NCBI RefSeq assembly: GCF_001623875.1
Contig: NZ_LWAE01000001.1
Location: 930,001 to 994,000 of the forward strand
Direction: 5' to 3'
DNA length: 64,000 bases
Origin: Clostridium magnum DSM 2767
Lineage (GTDB): Bacteria > Bacillota > Clostridia > Clostridiales > Clostridiaceae
The notes below the pieces were generated by a model. It was not told the origin of the DNA. It worked only from the letters and a program-made list of their open reading frames with translations, and made no database searches. A program made the translations under genes and the position numbers. Positions 10,835 to 19,805 of the stretch are shown piece after piece; within the stretch, counting starts at the first letter, position 1; every line of letters begins with the position of its first letter.

Positions 10835-10870
10835 ATTTAAAAATAGAACCAATGAGATGAAACGAAATTG

Positions 10871-10900
10871 TTGACAGCTTCTAAAGGTATGTTGTATAAT
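10871..10900 (+). promoter_or_regulatory. Strong sigma-A promoter of rpsU
   Basis: Consensus TTGACA at 10871-10876 and TATAAT at 10895-10900, 18 bp apart. The leader it produces would be about 70 nt long and highly structured. Confidence 0.85.
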
Positions 10901-10952
10901 AGTCAATGTGCTATGTGACCCACATTGGCTGCGTTTAATTTTGAAAATTAAA
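10901..10952 (+). promoter_or_regulatory. Structured rpsU leader with two hairpins
   Basis: A 10-bp stem with one G-U pair (AGTCAATGTG at 10901-10910 with CACATTGGCT at 10921-10930) is followed by TTTAATTTT-G-AAAATTAAA at about 10934-10952. The first hairpin starts at or near the transcript 5' end. The GGAGGGAGG ribosome-binding site lies just downstream. This could be an autoregulatory ribosomal-protein leader or a 5'-stabilising hairpin; the sequence alone cannot say which. Confidence 0.6.
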
Positions 10953-10979
10953 TTGAGCTAGCGGAGGGAGGGATAAGAT

Positions 10980-11156
10980 ATGTCAGAAATAAGAGTTGGA
11001 GAAAATGAAACTATAGAAAGTGCATTAAGAAGATTTAAGAGAAAATGCGCTAGAGCTGGTGTTCTTTCTGAAGTTAGAAAAAGAGAACACTATGAAAAAC
11101 CAAGTGTAAAAAGAAAAAAGAAATCAGAAGCTGCAAGAAAGAGAAAGTTTAAATAG
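10980..11156 (+). CDS. rpsU: 30S ribosomal protein bS21
   Basis: bS21 binds the small subunit near the anti-Shine-Dalgarno end of 16S rRNA and helps initiation. The ORF encodes 58 residues starting [19 protein letters not shown], then a Cys-Arg basic helix ([20 protein letters not shown]) and a lysine/arginine-rich tail ending RKRKFK, which matches the family in length and sequence. A GGAGGGAGG ribosome-binding site precedes the ATG. yqeY follows 26 bp later, the conserved rpsU-yqeY pairing of Firmicutes. Confidence 0.97.
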   Translation: MSEIRVGENETIESALRRFKRKCARAGVLSEVRKREHYEKPSVKRKKKSEAARKRKFK

Positions 11157-11182
11157 AGTACTTTTGAAAGAAGGTCTAAATA

Positions 11183-11629
11183 ATGTCTCTTAAAGAAGTA
11201 TTACAGGAAGACTGGAAGCAAGCTTTAAAAGCTAAGGATAAATTTAAAACGGATACAATCAGTATGGCTAGAGCGGCTATTCTATTAGTAGAAAAAACTG
11301 ATGGAGAGCAGCTTGACGATGAACAAATCTTTGATGTATTAGCAAAGGAAGTTAAGCAAAGACGTGAAGCTATATTAGAATTTGAAAAAGGAAACAGGCA
11401 GGATTTGATAGATAAGGCTAATGCTGAAATAGAAATCTTGTTAGGTTACCTTCCTCAGCAGTTAAGTGAAGAGGAGATTTCCGGAATTGTTCGTCAGGCA
11501 GTTGATGAGGTGGGCGCTAATAGCATAGGAGATATGGGAAAAGTTATGGCTATAGTTGTTCCTAGAACTAAAGGAAGAACTGATGGCAGGCTTGTTAGTC
11601 AAATTGTAAAACAATATTTAAATAAATAA
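11183..11629 (+). CDS. yqeY: YqeY/GatB C-terminal-like protein
   Basis: This 148-residue protein belongs to the YqeY family, related to the C-terminal tRNA-binding domain of GatB (aspartyl/glutamyl-tRNA amidotransferase subunit B). Visible blocks are LLVEKTDGEQLDDEQIFDVLAKEVKQRREAI (in part), EIEILLGYLPQQLSEEEI and GRTDGRLVSQIVKQYL, all typical. The exact cellular role is unproven; binding to tRNA or to the ribosome is inferred from the GatB similarity and its constant position after rpsU. It ends at a strong terminator. Confidence 0.93.
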   Translation: MSLKEVLQEDWKQALKAKDKFKTDTISMARAAILLVEKTDGEQLDDEQIFDVLAKEVKQRREAILEFEKGNRQDLIDKANAEIEILLGYLPQQLSEEEISGIVRQAVDEVGANSIGDMGKVMAIVVPRTKGRTDGRLVSQIVKQYLNK

Positions 11630-11656
11630 AAGGTTGAGTTTATCTCAACCTTTTTT
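11629..11656 (+). terminator. Intrinsic terminator after yqeY
   Basis: AAAGGTTGAG and CTCAACCTTT form a 10-bp stem around a five-base loop, followed by a T-tract. Confidence 0.92.
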
Positions 11657-11662
11657 ATTTTG

Positions 11663-11691
11663 TCATTTATTAAATTTATGCTTCATAAATT
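11663..11691 (+). promoter_or_regulatory. Candidate sigma-E promoter of yqfCD
   Basis: TCATTTA at 11663-11669 and CATAAATT at 11684-11691, 14 bp apart, resemble the mother-cell sigma-E elements (KMATATT and CATACAnT). The -35 match is imperfect. yqfC and yqfD are sigma-E genes in Bacillus subtilis, which supports the reading. Inferred only. Confidence 0.4.
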
Positions 11692-11720
11692 AGTATGAAA
11701 GAATTTTTAGAGGTGATAAA

Positions 11721-12005
11721 GTGGAGGATAAATTATATAGGACAAAGCAAAATATTGCAGATAAACTAGATTTACCTAGAGACATAATCCTTAATATGCC
11801 AAAGATTACTGTTACAGGTGACAATGAAATAATTATTGAAAACCATAAAGGAGTTGTGCTTTTTGGTGAGAATCAGGTTAAGATTAATTCAGGGGTAGGG
11901 TTAATATCAATATTCGGAAGTAGATTTGAGATATTGTTTATGGGTGGTAGTACCATAACAATAGGCGGAAAATTCAAATCTATTGCTTATGAGGGAAATG
12001 AGTAA
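11721..12005 (+). CDS. yqfC: Sporulation protein YqfC
   Basis: This small 94-residue protein of the YabP/YqfC family is made in the mother cell during sporulation. The family core is visible as DLPRDIILNMPKITVTGDNEI, partly shown here, plus ENHKGVVLFGENQVKIN and a C-terminal ILFMGGSTITIGGKFKSI. The start is GTG at 11721 after AGAGGTGATAAA. The stop overlaps the start of yqfD, so the two are coupled, as in other spore formers. Its molecular role is unknown. A sigma-E-like promoter lies 30 bp upstream. Confidence 0.93.
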   Translation: MEDKLYRTKQNIADKLDLPRDIILNMPKITVTGDNEIIIENHKGVVLFGENQVKINSGVGLISIFGSRFEILFMGGSTITIGGKFKSIAYEGNE

Positions 12006-13176
12006 ATTAAATTTTGAAAAATATAAAAGCGGAATAATTACTATAGAAATTCAATCCCTTATACCTGAAAAGTTTGTTAACCTGATGTGGAAAAATGGTG
12101 TTTATATAAGGAATATTAAAAAGAAGAGCATAACTACCATGACTATGGAAATCAGTCTTAAAGACTATGATAAAATAGAAGATATAGCTAAAAGAACAAA
12201 AACTAAAATAAGGATAGTTGGAAGAAGGGGACTTGCTTTCTTTTTAATAAAGATAAAAAGAAGGATAGCTTTAGTGGCTGGTATAATATTATTTATTGGC
12301 ATAATATATTATTTGTCCACCTTTATTTGGAATATAGAAATAAGTTCAGATAAATATTTATCTCCCTATGAAATAAGACAGCAGTTAAATTCTTATGGAA
12401 TAAAGCCGGGAATCAGTAAAAAAAATGTAAATGTATATGATATTGAAGGAAAACTTATGAAAAATAATGATAGTATAATGTGGGTTAAAGCTAGAATAGA
12501 AGGAGCTAATTTAAAGATTTCTGCTGCAGAAAGACAATCTCCCCCTACTATTATTCCAGAGGATGGACCCTGTAATTTAGTCGCTAGAAGGGATGGAGAA
12601 GTTGTAAGGGTGTATACAACTGCTGGAACACCTGTGGTAAAACAGGGAGATATGATTAGACAAGGGCAGATCCTTGTCAAAGGTGAGCAAGGAAAGGAAG
12701 GGGCTACATATGCTGTTCATGCCGTTGGAGATGTTATATGTAGGACTTTTTACGAGGAAGTTAAAGAAGCTAAAATAAGTGAAATAAAAAAAGAAAGAAC
12801 AGGTAAAAAGGATAGCAACGTGTATATAGAACTGGGTGGAAAAAAACTCTATCTAAAAAAATCTACAAATAAATTTGCTAAATATGATAAAATAGAAGAG
12901 AGCAAGTTCTTTACTAGAACAGAAACTTTTTATGAGGTAAAGGAAACTACCATTCATAATGATCCTAAGATGGTAGTGGAGGAAACAGCAAATCAACTTT
13001 ACTCAAAAATATGTTCAAATCTAGATAAGTCTGTTAAAATTATAGATAAAATAGTGAGTTATGAGGCTGGAGATACGTATAAGGTAAGGGTATTAGTAGT
13101 AGCAGAAGAAAATGTTGCCTTAAAAGAGTCAATTCCTGAACAACCAAAAGAACAACAAGATCAAAAGCAACAATAG
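11998..13176 (+). CDS. yqfD: Sporulation membrane protein YqfD
   Basis: YqfD is a sporulation membrane protein of the stage IV type; its loss impairs late spore development in B. subtilis. The 392-residue protein has an N-terminal cytoplasmic domain, one transmembrane helix (about residues 83-103, RIALVAGIILFIGIIYYLS) and a large outer domain with WVKARIEGANLKISAAERQ and VARRDGEVVRV. The ATG at 11998 overlaps the yqfC stop and is probably reached by coupling because its own ribosome-binding site is poor; the frame is open upstream to a TTG at 11983, so the exact start is uncertain. Confidence 0.92.
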   Translation: MSKLNFEKYKSGIITIEIQSLIPEKFVNLMWKNGVYIRNIKKKSITTMTMEISLKDYDKIEDIAKRTKTKIRIVGRRGLAFFLIKIKRRIALVAGIILFIGIIYYLSTFIWNIEISSDKYLSPYEIRQQLNSYGIKPGISKKNVNVYDIEGKLMKNNDSIMWVKARIEGANLKISAAERQSPPTIIPEDGPCNLVARRDGEVVRVYTTAGTPVVKQGDMIRQGQILVKGEQGKEGATYAVHAVGDVICRTFYEEVKEAKISEIKKERTGKKDSNVYIELGGKKLYLKKSTNKFAKYDKIEESKFFTRTETFYEVKETTIHNDPKMVVEETANQLYSKICSNLDKSVKIIDKIVSYEAGDTYKVRVLVVAEENVALKESIPEQPKEQQDQKQQ

Positions 13177-13212
13177 GATAAAACATATAAGGATAAACAA
13201 AGGTGGTTTATT

Positions 13213-15288
13213 ATGGGAACAATATCACTAAAGAAACTATTTGTAGGTGAAAAATTTAATAGGATAATAATATTTGTATTGACGTTTATATTTATATATT
13301 CGGTATTAGTAACTTCATTAGTAACCAAAAAATACAGCTTAAAAGAAGGGGATATTGCACGAGTTGATATAAAAGCACCCAGAGAAGTCAAGGATGAGTT
13401 GTCTACGGAAGCTAGAACTCAGCAAGCTGTTGATTCGGTACCTATTCAGTATAATAAAAGAACAGAGGTAAAAACAGAAACCATTGATAGACTAAACTCC
13501 TTTTTTTTAGCACTATCACAAATAAAGGATTTATCAATTGATGATAAGGAGAAGGTTCAGAAACTAAAAAATAACGGTGAGGTTAGCTTATCAGACGATG
13601 ATTATTCAACACTTATAAAAATTAGTAAGGACGAACTAAAGATATTGCAGGATTTTTTAGTTAAAACCATGTCAGATATTTATGATAATAATAATATAAG
13701 TGATAATAGTCAAAAGGACAACCAAGAAGATATAAAAAAAGCACAGGAGAGTATACTGCTTAAGGTTAACAGCTCCAAACTATCTAAGTCCTTAAAGGAA
13801 ATATCTTCAACCCTAGGGTACTCTTTAATTACGCCTAATTTTTTTTATGATAAAGAAAAGACTGAAGAACTTAAAAAGGATGCCATAAGGAGGGTTGCTC
13901 CTGTTATGATTAAAAAGGACCAAATAATCATAAAAGAGGGAGAACCTGTTACTAAGAACCAAATAGATATACTTAAAAGCTTAGGACTATTAAATAATAA
14001 CTCTCGCTTTCAATGGTATATATATATATGCTTAATAGTATTGATACTTCTAGTTATGTTTATTCAATGGTTTTATCTTTTTAGATATCATAGTGATATA
14101 TATTATGATGCAAAAAAACTTATAATGATAAATATATTAAATTGTATAGCTATACTTTTAGCTAGATCACTTTCAATTATTTCACCATTTTTAATACCCC
14201 TTGCTTGTATACCGATGATTTTTACGCTTTTGGTAAACTATAGGGTTTCACTGATTATAAGTGTATTAAATTGTATATTAATAAGTGGGGCGGTAGAGTT
14301 TAGTATAGAAATAACTATATTATCTATAGTAAATGCTATTTTTGGGTCTATAATCTTAAAAAAAATGCAGCAAAGGAATGATATTTTATACGCATCCTTA
14401 TATATAGTTGCTATTAACATTATACTGACTTTCTCCTTGGGTTTTTTACTAAGCAACAATGGCGTAGACGTAGCGAATAAAACTTTGTTTGCAGGAATTG
14501 CCAGTGTGGTATCAGGTGTACTTACTATAGGTTTTTTACCGTTTTTTGAAAGTACCTTTGATATTGTAACCACAATAAAGCTTTTAGAACTATCTAATCC
14601 TAATAATCCACTGTTAAAGAGATTACTTATTGAAGCGCCGGGAAGTTATCATCACAGTATTTTAGTGGGTAATCTTGCAGAGGTAGCGGCAGAGGTAGTT
14701 GGAGGCAATCCAGTCCTTGCTAGAGTTTCAGCTTATTATCATGATGTAGGAAAGATAAAGAGACCTTATTTTTTTAAGGAAAACCAATTAGGAAAGGATA
14801 ATCCACATAGCAAAATAACCCCTAATTTGAGTACTCTTATAATAACTTCCCATGTAAAAGATGGAGTGGAATTGGCAAAAGAATATAAAATCCCTAAGTC
14901 AATAATAGATATAATAGAACAACATCATGGTACAACTCTTGTAAAGTATTTTTATATAACTATGAAAAATTCTAGTGAGAGACCTGAAGATATAAAAGAA
15001 GAAGATTTTAAGTATCCGGGCCCTATACCAGATACAAAAGAGTCGGCAATAATAATGCTAGCAGATAGTGTTGAAGCTGCTGTAAGGTCTATAAATGATC
15101 CTACTAAGGGTAAAATAGAAGAGATGGTAAATAATATTATAAAAGATAGATTAAATGAAGGACAGCTTGATAACTGCGATCTTACCTTGAAAGACTTGAA
15201 TAAGATAAGAGAAGCCTTTCTAAAAGTTTTGACAGGTATATATCATGAGAGAATAGAATATCCAGAAGATAAATGGGCAAATAAATAA
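13213..15288 (+). CDS. pgpH: Cyclic di-AMP phosphodiesterase PgpH (7TM-HD)
   Basis: PgpH hydrolyses c-di-AMP at the membrane. The 691-residue protein has an N-terminal transmembrane helix, an extracellular 7TMR-HDED domain (about 50-270), seven transmembrane helices (about 275-450) and a cytoplasmic HD domain. The metal-binding HD pair is H510-D511 in YYHDVGKIKRPYFF, preceded by APGSYHHSILVGNLAE and followed by EQHHGTTLVKYF. The domain order and length are typical of the family. It sits between the yqfCD sporulation pair and ybeY, the standard position in Firmicutes. Confidence 0.96.
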   Translation: MGTISLKKLFVGEKFNRIIIFVLTFIFIYSVLVTSLVTKKYSLKEGDIARVDIKAPREVKDELSTEARTQQAVDSVPIQYNKRTEVKTETIDRLNSFFLALSQIKDLSIDDKEKVQKLKNNGEVSLSDDDYSTLIKISKDELKILQDFLVKTMSDIYDNNNISDNSQKDNQEDIKKAQESILLKVNSSKLSKSLKEISSTLGYSLITPNFFYDKEKTEELKKDAIRRVAPVMIKKDQIIIKEGEPVTKNQIDILKSLGLLNNNSRFQWYIYICLIVLILLVMFIQWFYLFRYHSDIYYDAKKLIMINILNCIAILLARSLSIISPFLIPLACIPMIFTLLVNYRVSLIISVLNCILISGAVEFSIEITILSIVNAIFGSIILKKMQQRNDILYASLYIVAINIILTFSLGFLLSNNGVDVANKTLFAGIASVVSGVLTIGFLPFFESTFDIVTTIKLLELSNPNNPLLKRLLIEAPGSYHHSILVGNLAEVAAEVVGGNPVLARVSAYYHDVGKIKRPYFFKENQLGKDNPHSKITPNLSTLIITSHVKDGVELAKEYKIPKSIIDIIEQHHGTTLVKYFYITMKNSSERPEDIKEEDFKYPGPIPDTKESAIIMLADSVEAAVRSINDPTKGKIEEMVNNIIKDRLNEGQLDNCDLTLKDLNKIREAFLKVLTGIYHERIEYPEDKWANK

Positions 15289-15315
15289 AGTTAAGGTTAA
15301 TCGGAGGATAGATAA

Positions 15316-15816
15316 ATGATTTTTATAGATAACAGACAGGATAAAATAGAAGTAACAGAAAAACTTAAAAATACCATAGAGACTGTTATAGAACATGCAT
15401 TAAAAGAGGAAAAGGTAGAAATTCCTTGTGAAATTAGTATAATATTTATTGATAACGAAAAAATTAGAGATATAAATAGAGAAAATAGAAATATTGATAG
15501 GGTTACAGATGTCCTTTCTTTCCCAATGCTCAGTTATCCAAATGGGAGAGTTTTTAAGGAGGTTTATTTAAATTATGAATTTGAGCCAAGCGATTTAGAT
15601 GATGGTAATTTAGTATTAGGAGATATAGCTCTTTCTCTTGAGAAAGCAAAGGAACAAAGTGTAGAGTTTGATCACTCCTTTTTAAGGGAAGCAGCTTACC
15701 TTACAGTACATTCAGTTCTTCATCTTTTGGGATACGACCACATGGAGGAAGAAGAGAAAGAAATTATGAGAAAAAGAGAAGAAGAGATATTAAATAGATT
15801 TGCATTAACAAGATAA
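15316..15816 (+). CDS. ybeY: Endoribonuclease / rRNA maturation factor YbeY
   Basis: YbeY is a zinc-dependent factor needed for 16S rRNA 3'-end maturation and ribosome quality control. The 166-residue protein carries the metal motif HxxxHxxGxDH as [11 protein letters not shown] near residue 135-145, and the upstream signature [17 protein letters not shown]. The start ATG follows CGGAGGA. It lies 27 bp after pgpH and 13 bp before the dgkA fusion gene, forming the conserved pgpH-ybeY-dgkA-cdd-era-recO block. Confidence 0.97.
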   Translation: MIFIDNRQDKIEVTEKLKNTIETVIEHALKEEKVEIPCEISIIFIDNEKIRDINRENRNIDRVTDVLSFPMLSYPNGRVFKEVYLNYEFEPSDLDDGNLVLGDIALSLEKAKEQSVEFDHSFLREAAYLTVHSVLHLLGYDHMEEEEKEIMRKREEEILNRFALTR

Positions 15817-15829
15817 ATGGGGATTTATA

Positions 15830-16528
15830 ATGAAGGTTAAAAAATTGTTAGATAGTTTTAATTATGCAATCGAAGGAATTATATACGCAGTTAGAACTCA
15901 GAGGAATATGAGAATACATATGATCTCAGCTCTGCTTGTTTTAACTGCCTGTTTCTTTTATGATTTAAGTAAAATGGAGATTTTAGCAATAAGTATAACT
16001 GTAAGTATGGTTATAATGGCAGAGCTCATAAATACAGCAATAGAATTCGCTGTAGATGCTACCACAAATTATTATCATCCTTTGGTAAAGATTGCTAAAA
16101 ATGTAGCTGCAGGAGGAGTCTTAGTAACTGCTGTAAATGCTATTTTGGTTGGATATATAATATTTTGGGATAAACTTAAGTATATAAATTTTATAGTTAT
16201 TAGGAAAGTAAAAACTACAAATCCTTATACTATATTTATAATACTAGCTATTGTAATCATAGCAACTATAGTAGTAAAAGCAATTTTTGGCGAAGGAACA
16301 CCACTTAAAGGTGGAATGCCTAGTGGGCATAGTGCAATAGCTTTTTCTATAGCAACAACTATAGCACTTATAACAGGGCAGTTTACGGTAGTTATTTTAA
16401 GCTATGTATTGGCTTTCATAGTAGCTCAAAGCAGAGTTGATTCAGAGGTTCATTCTATAATGGAAGTTATTGTTGGCGGGGTATTTGGAACCTTGATTAC
16501 AGTATTGCTATTTAGAGTATTTGGTTAG
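15830..16528 (+). CDS. dgkA: Undecaprenol kinase (DgkA) - PAP2 phosphatase fusion
   Basis: This is a two-domain membrane protein of 232 residues. Residues 1-120 form a Gram-positive DgkA domain, a lipid kinase that phosphorylates undecaprenol (EGIIYAVRTQRNMRIH, MAELINTAIEFAVDA, KIAKNVAAGGVL). Residues from about 130 on resemble a PAP2 lipid phosphatase, with GMPSGHSAIAFS and a following RVDSEVHSIMEVIVGG that keeps the second His. Kinase and phosphatase on one chain suggest control of the undecaprenyl phosphate pool. Such fusions are known in clostridia. The operon position is normal for dgkA. Confidence 0.9.
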   Translation: MKVKKLLDSFNYAIEGIIYAVRTQRNMRIHMISALLVLTACFFYDLSKMEILAISITVSMVIMAELINTAIEFAVDATTNYYHPLVKIAKNVAAGGVLVTAVNAILVGYIIFWDKLKYINFIVIRKVKTTNPYTIFIILAIVIIATIVVKAIFGEGTPLKGGMPSGHSAIAFSIATTIALITGQFTVVILSYVLAFIVAQSRVDSEVHSIMEVIVGGVFGTLITVLLFRVFG

Positions 16529-16537
16529 AGAAAAATA

Positions 16538-16565
16538 TTGAAATGAATGTAAATAGTGCTATAAT
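16538..16565 (+). promoter_or_regulatory. Probable cdd promoter
   Basis: TTGAAA at 16538-16543 and TATAAT at 16560-16565 are separated by 16 bp, 66 bp upstream of the cdd start. Confidence 0.55.
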
Positions 16566-16630
16566 TTATTTACGTGACTAGAGGATATAATTATTTTACC
16601 ACGGGTAAAAATATTTATGGAGGAATAAAT

Positions 16631-17029
16631 ATGAACTATAAGATTTTAGTATCCAAAGCTTTTGAAGGAAGAAGTAATGCATATGTGCCTTATTCTAATT
16701 TTAAGGTTGGAGCAGCTATACTTATGGAGGATGACAGTATATATACTGGTTGTAATATAGAAAATGCATCTTATGGGGCTACAAATTGTGCAGAAAGAAC
16801 GGCTATATTTAAAGCAATATCCGATGGACATAAAGAAATAAAAGCTATTGCTATAGTTGGCTTAGAAAATGATTATACTTATCCCTGTGGAATTTGCCGA
16901 CAGGTAATTGCAGAATTTGCTGCAGAAGATATAAAAATAATAATCGCTAAAAACAAAGACGAATATATAGTAAAAAACTTAGAAGAAATTTTGCCGGGAG
17001 CTTTTACTAAAAAAGATCTACAAAAGTAA
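16631..17029 (+). CDS. cdd: Cytidine deaminase
   Basis: This enzyme deaminates cytidine and deoxycytidine to uridine forms for pyrimidine salvage. The 132-residue protein has the zinc site of the family: CNIENASYGATNCAERTAI, containing the catalytic CAE, and PCGICRQV with the two other cysteine ligands. The frame is open upstream to 16574, but the GGAGGAATAA ribosome-binding site before ATG 16631 fixes the start. It lies 18 bp before era. Confidence 0.96.
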   Translation: MNYKILVSKAFEGRSNAYVPYSNFKVGAAILMEDDSIYTGCNIENASYGATNCAERTAIFKAISDGHKEIKAIAIVGLENDYTYPCGICRQVIAEFAAEDIKIIIAKNKDEYIVKNLEEILPGAFTKKDLQK

Positions 17030-17047
17030 AAAATAAGGAGAGAATAT

Positions 17048-17932
17048 ATGTTTAAATCAGGATTTGTGACAATTATAGGAAGACCTAATGTGGGTAAATC
17101 AACACTATTAAATTGGATAATGGGAGAAAAGTTATCAATTGTATCTTGCAAGCCTCAAACTACAAGAAATAACATACAAACTATACTAACAGAAGATAAT
17201 TTTCAGCTTGTGTTTGTAGATACACCAGGAATTCATAAACCAAAGCATAAGCTTGGCGAATATATGGTTAAAATTGCTGAAGATTCAATTAAAGAAGTAG
17301 ACTTAGTACTGTTCTTAACTACTCCAGAAATCGAAGTAGGAAAGGGAGATATGCATATACTAGAACAGCTAAAACAGTGTGATGTACCAGTATTTTTAGT
17401 TTTAAATAAAATTGATGAAAATACAGCAGATAAAGTAGCTGAAACACTTAAAAATTATTCTGAAGTGTTTAATTTTACTGAAATTATACCTATATCTGCA
17501 TTAAAGGGAAAAAATGTAGATGAACTTAAAACACTGATGGTAAAATATATGCCTGAAGGACCTAAATACTACCCAGAAGATATGGTAACAGATCAGCAGG
17601 AAAGATTTATTGTGGCTGAGACCATAAGAGAAAAAGCTTTAAGACTTCTTTCTCAGGAAGTACCTCATGGTACAGCAGTAGAAATTATTGCAATGAAGAA
17701 AAGTGACAATGGAACATATCATATTGATGCAAATCTTTTATGTGAGAAAGACTCTCATAAAGGAATTATAATAGGCAAAAATGGTTCAATGCTAAAAAAG
17801 ATATCTACTTATGCTAGACAAGATATTGAGAATTTCTTAGGAACTAAAGTTAATTTACAACTTTGGGTAAAGGTTAAGAAAGAATGGAGAGACAGCAATA
17901 ATCTCTTGAAAGAGCTTGGATACAAAAAATAA
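17048..17932 (+). CDS. era: GTPase Era
   Basis: Era is an essential GTPase that binds the 3' end of 16S rRNA during 30S assembly. The 294-residue protein has G1 GRPNVGKST, the QTTR switch region, G3 DTPG, G4 NKID and G5 SALKG, then a C-terminal KH domain with [14 protein letters not shown]. All motifs are intact. It follows cdd closely; recO begins 90 bp downstream behind its own apparent promoter. Confidence 0.98.
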   Translation: MFKSGFVTIIGRPNVGKSTLLNWIMGEKLSIVSCKPQTTRNNIQTILTEDNFQLVFVDTPGIHKPKHKLGEYMVKIAEDSIKEVDLVLFLTTPEIEVGKGDMHILEQLKQCDVPVFLVLNKIDENTADKVAETLKNYSEVFNFTEIIPISALKGKNVDELKTLMVKYMPEGPKYYPEDMVTDQQERFIVAETIREKALRLLSQEVPHGTAVEIIAMKKSDNGTYHIDANLLCEKDSHKGIIIGKNGSMLKKISTYARQDIENFLGTKVNLQLWVKVKKEWRDSNNLLKELGYKK

Positions 17933-18022
17933 TATGCAAAAATTCATTTAAAAAGTTAAAAAAGATAAAAATTTGTAAAAATATATTTTATAATTGGGCA
18001 TAATACAGTTGGGGGTGGTTTT

Positions 18023-18781
18023 CTGTCTATATTTAAAACTAGAGCTGTAGTCATTAAAACCCAAGATATAAAAGAATCAGATAAACTAGTTTGGCTCTTT
18101 AGTGAAAAATTAGGGAAAATATCCACCATTGCGAAAGGTTCTAAGAAAAATAGGAGCAATCTTTTTTCCACCACACTGCAGTTTTGCTATGGAGATTATG
18201 TAGTATATAGAGGAAAAAGCTTATATATAATAAACGAAAGCTCGGTAATAGATTCATTTCAAGATTTGATGAGTGATTTAGATACTTTAACCTATTCTGC
18301 CTACCTATGTGAACTTGTAGATATATGTATGCAGGATGAGGAAAGTAACAGAGAACTCTTTAAACATCTTGTCACAGCTTTTTATCTTATAAAAAATAAT
18401 GCAGTAGATATAGAAACACTAGCAAGAGCTTTTGAAATAAAGATTTTACAAGCAACAGGATATGCATTCAGTTTGGATTATTGTTGTATTTGCAGAAAAA
18501 AATTAACTTCTTCTAATTATATTAGTCTACAGTACTCAGGAGGAGTTTGTAAGGATTGTATGAGGGTTAATGGTACATACATAAGCTATGCAGCATATAA
18601 TGCTCTTAAATATTTGACTAAAGTTCCTTTGGAAAACATTTATAGAGTTACGTTGTCTAAAGAAGTAAAAAGAGAATTATATAAGCTCCTATCTATACTT
18701 ATAGAACAAAATTATTTTAGAAAGCCTAAAAGTTTGGAAATATTTAATTATCTAACAGAGTTTCATGAAGATAAGGTTTGA
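18023..18781 (+). CDS. recO: DNA repair protein RecO, CTG start codon
   Basis: RecO loads RecA on SSB-coated DNA in the RecFOR pathway. The 252-residue protein has an N-terminal OB fold ([19 protein letters not shown], and KGSKKNRS) and a C-terminal domain with a four-cysteine zinc site, CCICRKK...GGVCKDC. No ATG, GTG or TTG occurs in frame between the stop at 17966 and the conserved N-terminus. GGGGGTGG at 18011-18018 lies four bases before CTG at 18023, which gives the canonical N-terminus. A start at the internal ATG 18266 would delete the OB fold. A TATAAT at about 17989-17994 may be the -10. Confidence 0.92.
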   Translation: MSIFKTRAVVIKTQDIKESDKLVWLFSEKLGKISTIAKGSKKNRSNLFSTTLQFCYGDYVVYRGKSLYIINESSVIDSFQDLMSDLDTLTYSAYLCELVDICMQDEESNRELFKHLVTAFYLIKNNAVDIETLARAFEIKILQATGYAFSLDYCCICRKKLTSSNYISLQYSGGVCKDCMRVNGTYISYAAYNALKYLTKVPLENIYRVTLSKEVKRELYKLLSILIEQNYFRKPKSLEIFNYLTEFHEDKV

Positions 18782-18829
18782 TGTAAATTAAAATAATTTC
18801 TATTTAAATTAATAAAAGGAGTGAAAGAA

Positions 18830-19435
18830 ATGAGTGATATTACACTAGAAAAAATTGATATTATAAGAGAAAGAACTGGTGTTAGTTATACTGATGCGAA
18901 AGAGGCATTAGAGGCTTGTAGTGGAAATGTAGTAGATGCATTAATATATATTGAACAGAACAAAAAGACAACTATGAACAATATATATACTTCAAAGGAT
19001 GAATTTTTAGATTGGTTAAAAGATTTGGTTAAAAAAGGAAATGTAAATAGAATAAGAATAAAAAAAGATGAAAAGGTTATAGTTGATATCCCTGTAAATG
19101 CTGGTATTGCAGCAACTTTAACAGTGTTAATATGGCCACCACTAATTGCTATAGGAATTTTAACAGCAGTGGTAACTAAGGTTACAATAGAGATCACTAA
19201 AGATGATGGAACAGTAGAAGTTGTAAACAAAATTATTAAGACTGGTGTAAAAGATACTATGCAGGATATGAAAGAAACAGTAAAAGATGTAAAGGATAAG
19301 GTTTTTGATGCTGCATCCTCAGTAAAAGATAAATTTAGTAATAAAGAAGAGAAAGACGAAGAAGAAAACACATATCAATATACTGTAAAATTTGAAGATA
19401 TAGATAAAGAAAATAAAGATCAAGAAAATAAATAG
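18830..19435 (+). CDS. UBA/TS-N-like plus DUF4342 protein
   Basis: This 201-residue protein has no established function. Residues 1-45 form a UBA/TS-N-like three-helix domain (IDIIRERTGVSYTDAKEALE), as in elongation factor Ts. Residues about 55-135 match DUF4342: basic strands (NRIRIKKDEKVIVDIP), then a hydrophobic segment TLTVLIWPPLIAIGILTAV that may enter the membrane, and KVTIEITKDDGTVEV. The C-terminus is charged and helical. AAAGGAG lies eight bases before ATG 18830, which selects this start over a GTG at 18821. A terminator follows, so it seems monocistronic. Confidence 0.75.
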   Translation: MSDITLEKIDIIRERTGVSYTDAKEALEACSGNVVDALIYIEQNKKTTMNNIYTSKDEFLDWLKDLVKKGNVNRIRIKKDEKVIVDIPVNAGIAATLTVLIWPPLIAIGILTAVVTKVTIEITKDDGTVEVVNKIIKTGVKDTMQDMKETVKDVKDKVFDAASSVKDKFSNKEEKDEEENTYQYTVKFEDIDKENKDQENK

Positions 19436-19456
19436 CACTAAACTTGAATAATATAT

Positions 19457-19489
19457 AAAAGTCAGCATATGATTAACTGCTGACTTTTT
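19457..19489 (+). terminator. Intrinsic terminator
   Basis: AAAAGTCAGCA and TGCTGACTTTT form an 11-bp stem, ending in five T's, 22 bp after the DUF4342 gene. Confidence 0.92.
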
Positions 19490-19805
19490 CTCCTTCATGT
19501 AATAATTATCTAAATTTCTGTATAGCTTATATATAGATGAAAATATTTGATTAATTTCAAGTAAATAATATAAATAGCAGTATTTTAAGTATAATATAAA
19601 GATTTTGTGAAAATTTTCTTGTTTTTAAAGGAATATAGTCATAAAACCAAATATAAACTTAAAAGTAAGGATATAAAAATGCTATACTATTAATAGTATG
19701 TAATGTTATAATAACCATAAGCAAATATGATAAAATAGAAAAAGTGTTACACTGATTACTAAAAAAGATTGAGAAAGTGTTGTAATTACATTATAAAGAG
19801 GGAGG
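19490..19805. promoter_or_regulatory. Leader of the CcpN-like gene with a palindromic site
   Basis: This is a 316-bp A+T-rich gap without a credible gene. AGTGT-T-ACACT at 19743-19753 is an 11-bp palindrome, and a half-related AGTGTTGTAAT follows about 33 bp later, which could be operator half-sites for the regulator encoded next. TTGAGA at 19769-19774 with TATAAA at 19792-19797 looks like a promoter, but it would start transcription inside the ribosome-binding site, so the true promoter is probably further upstream. Confidence 0.35.
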
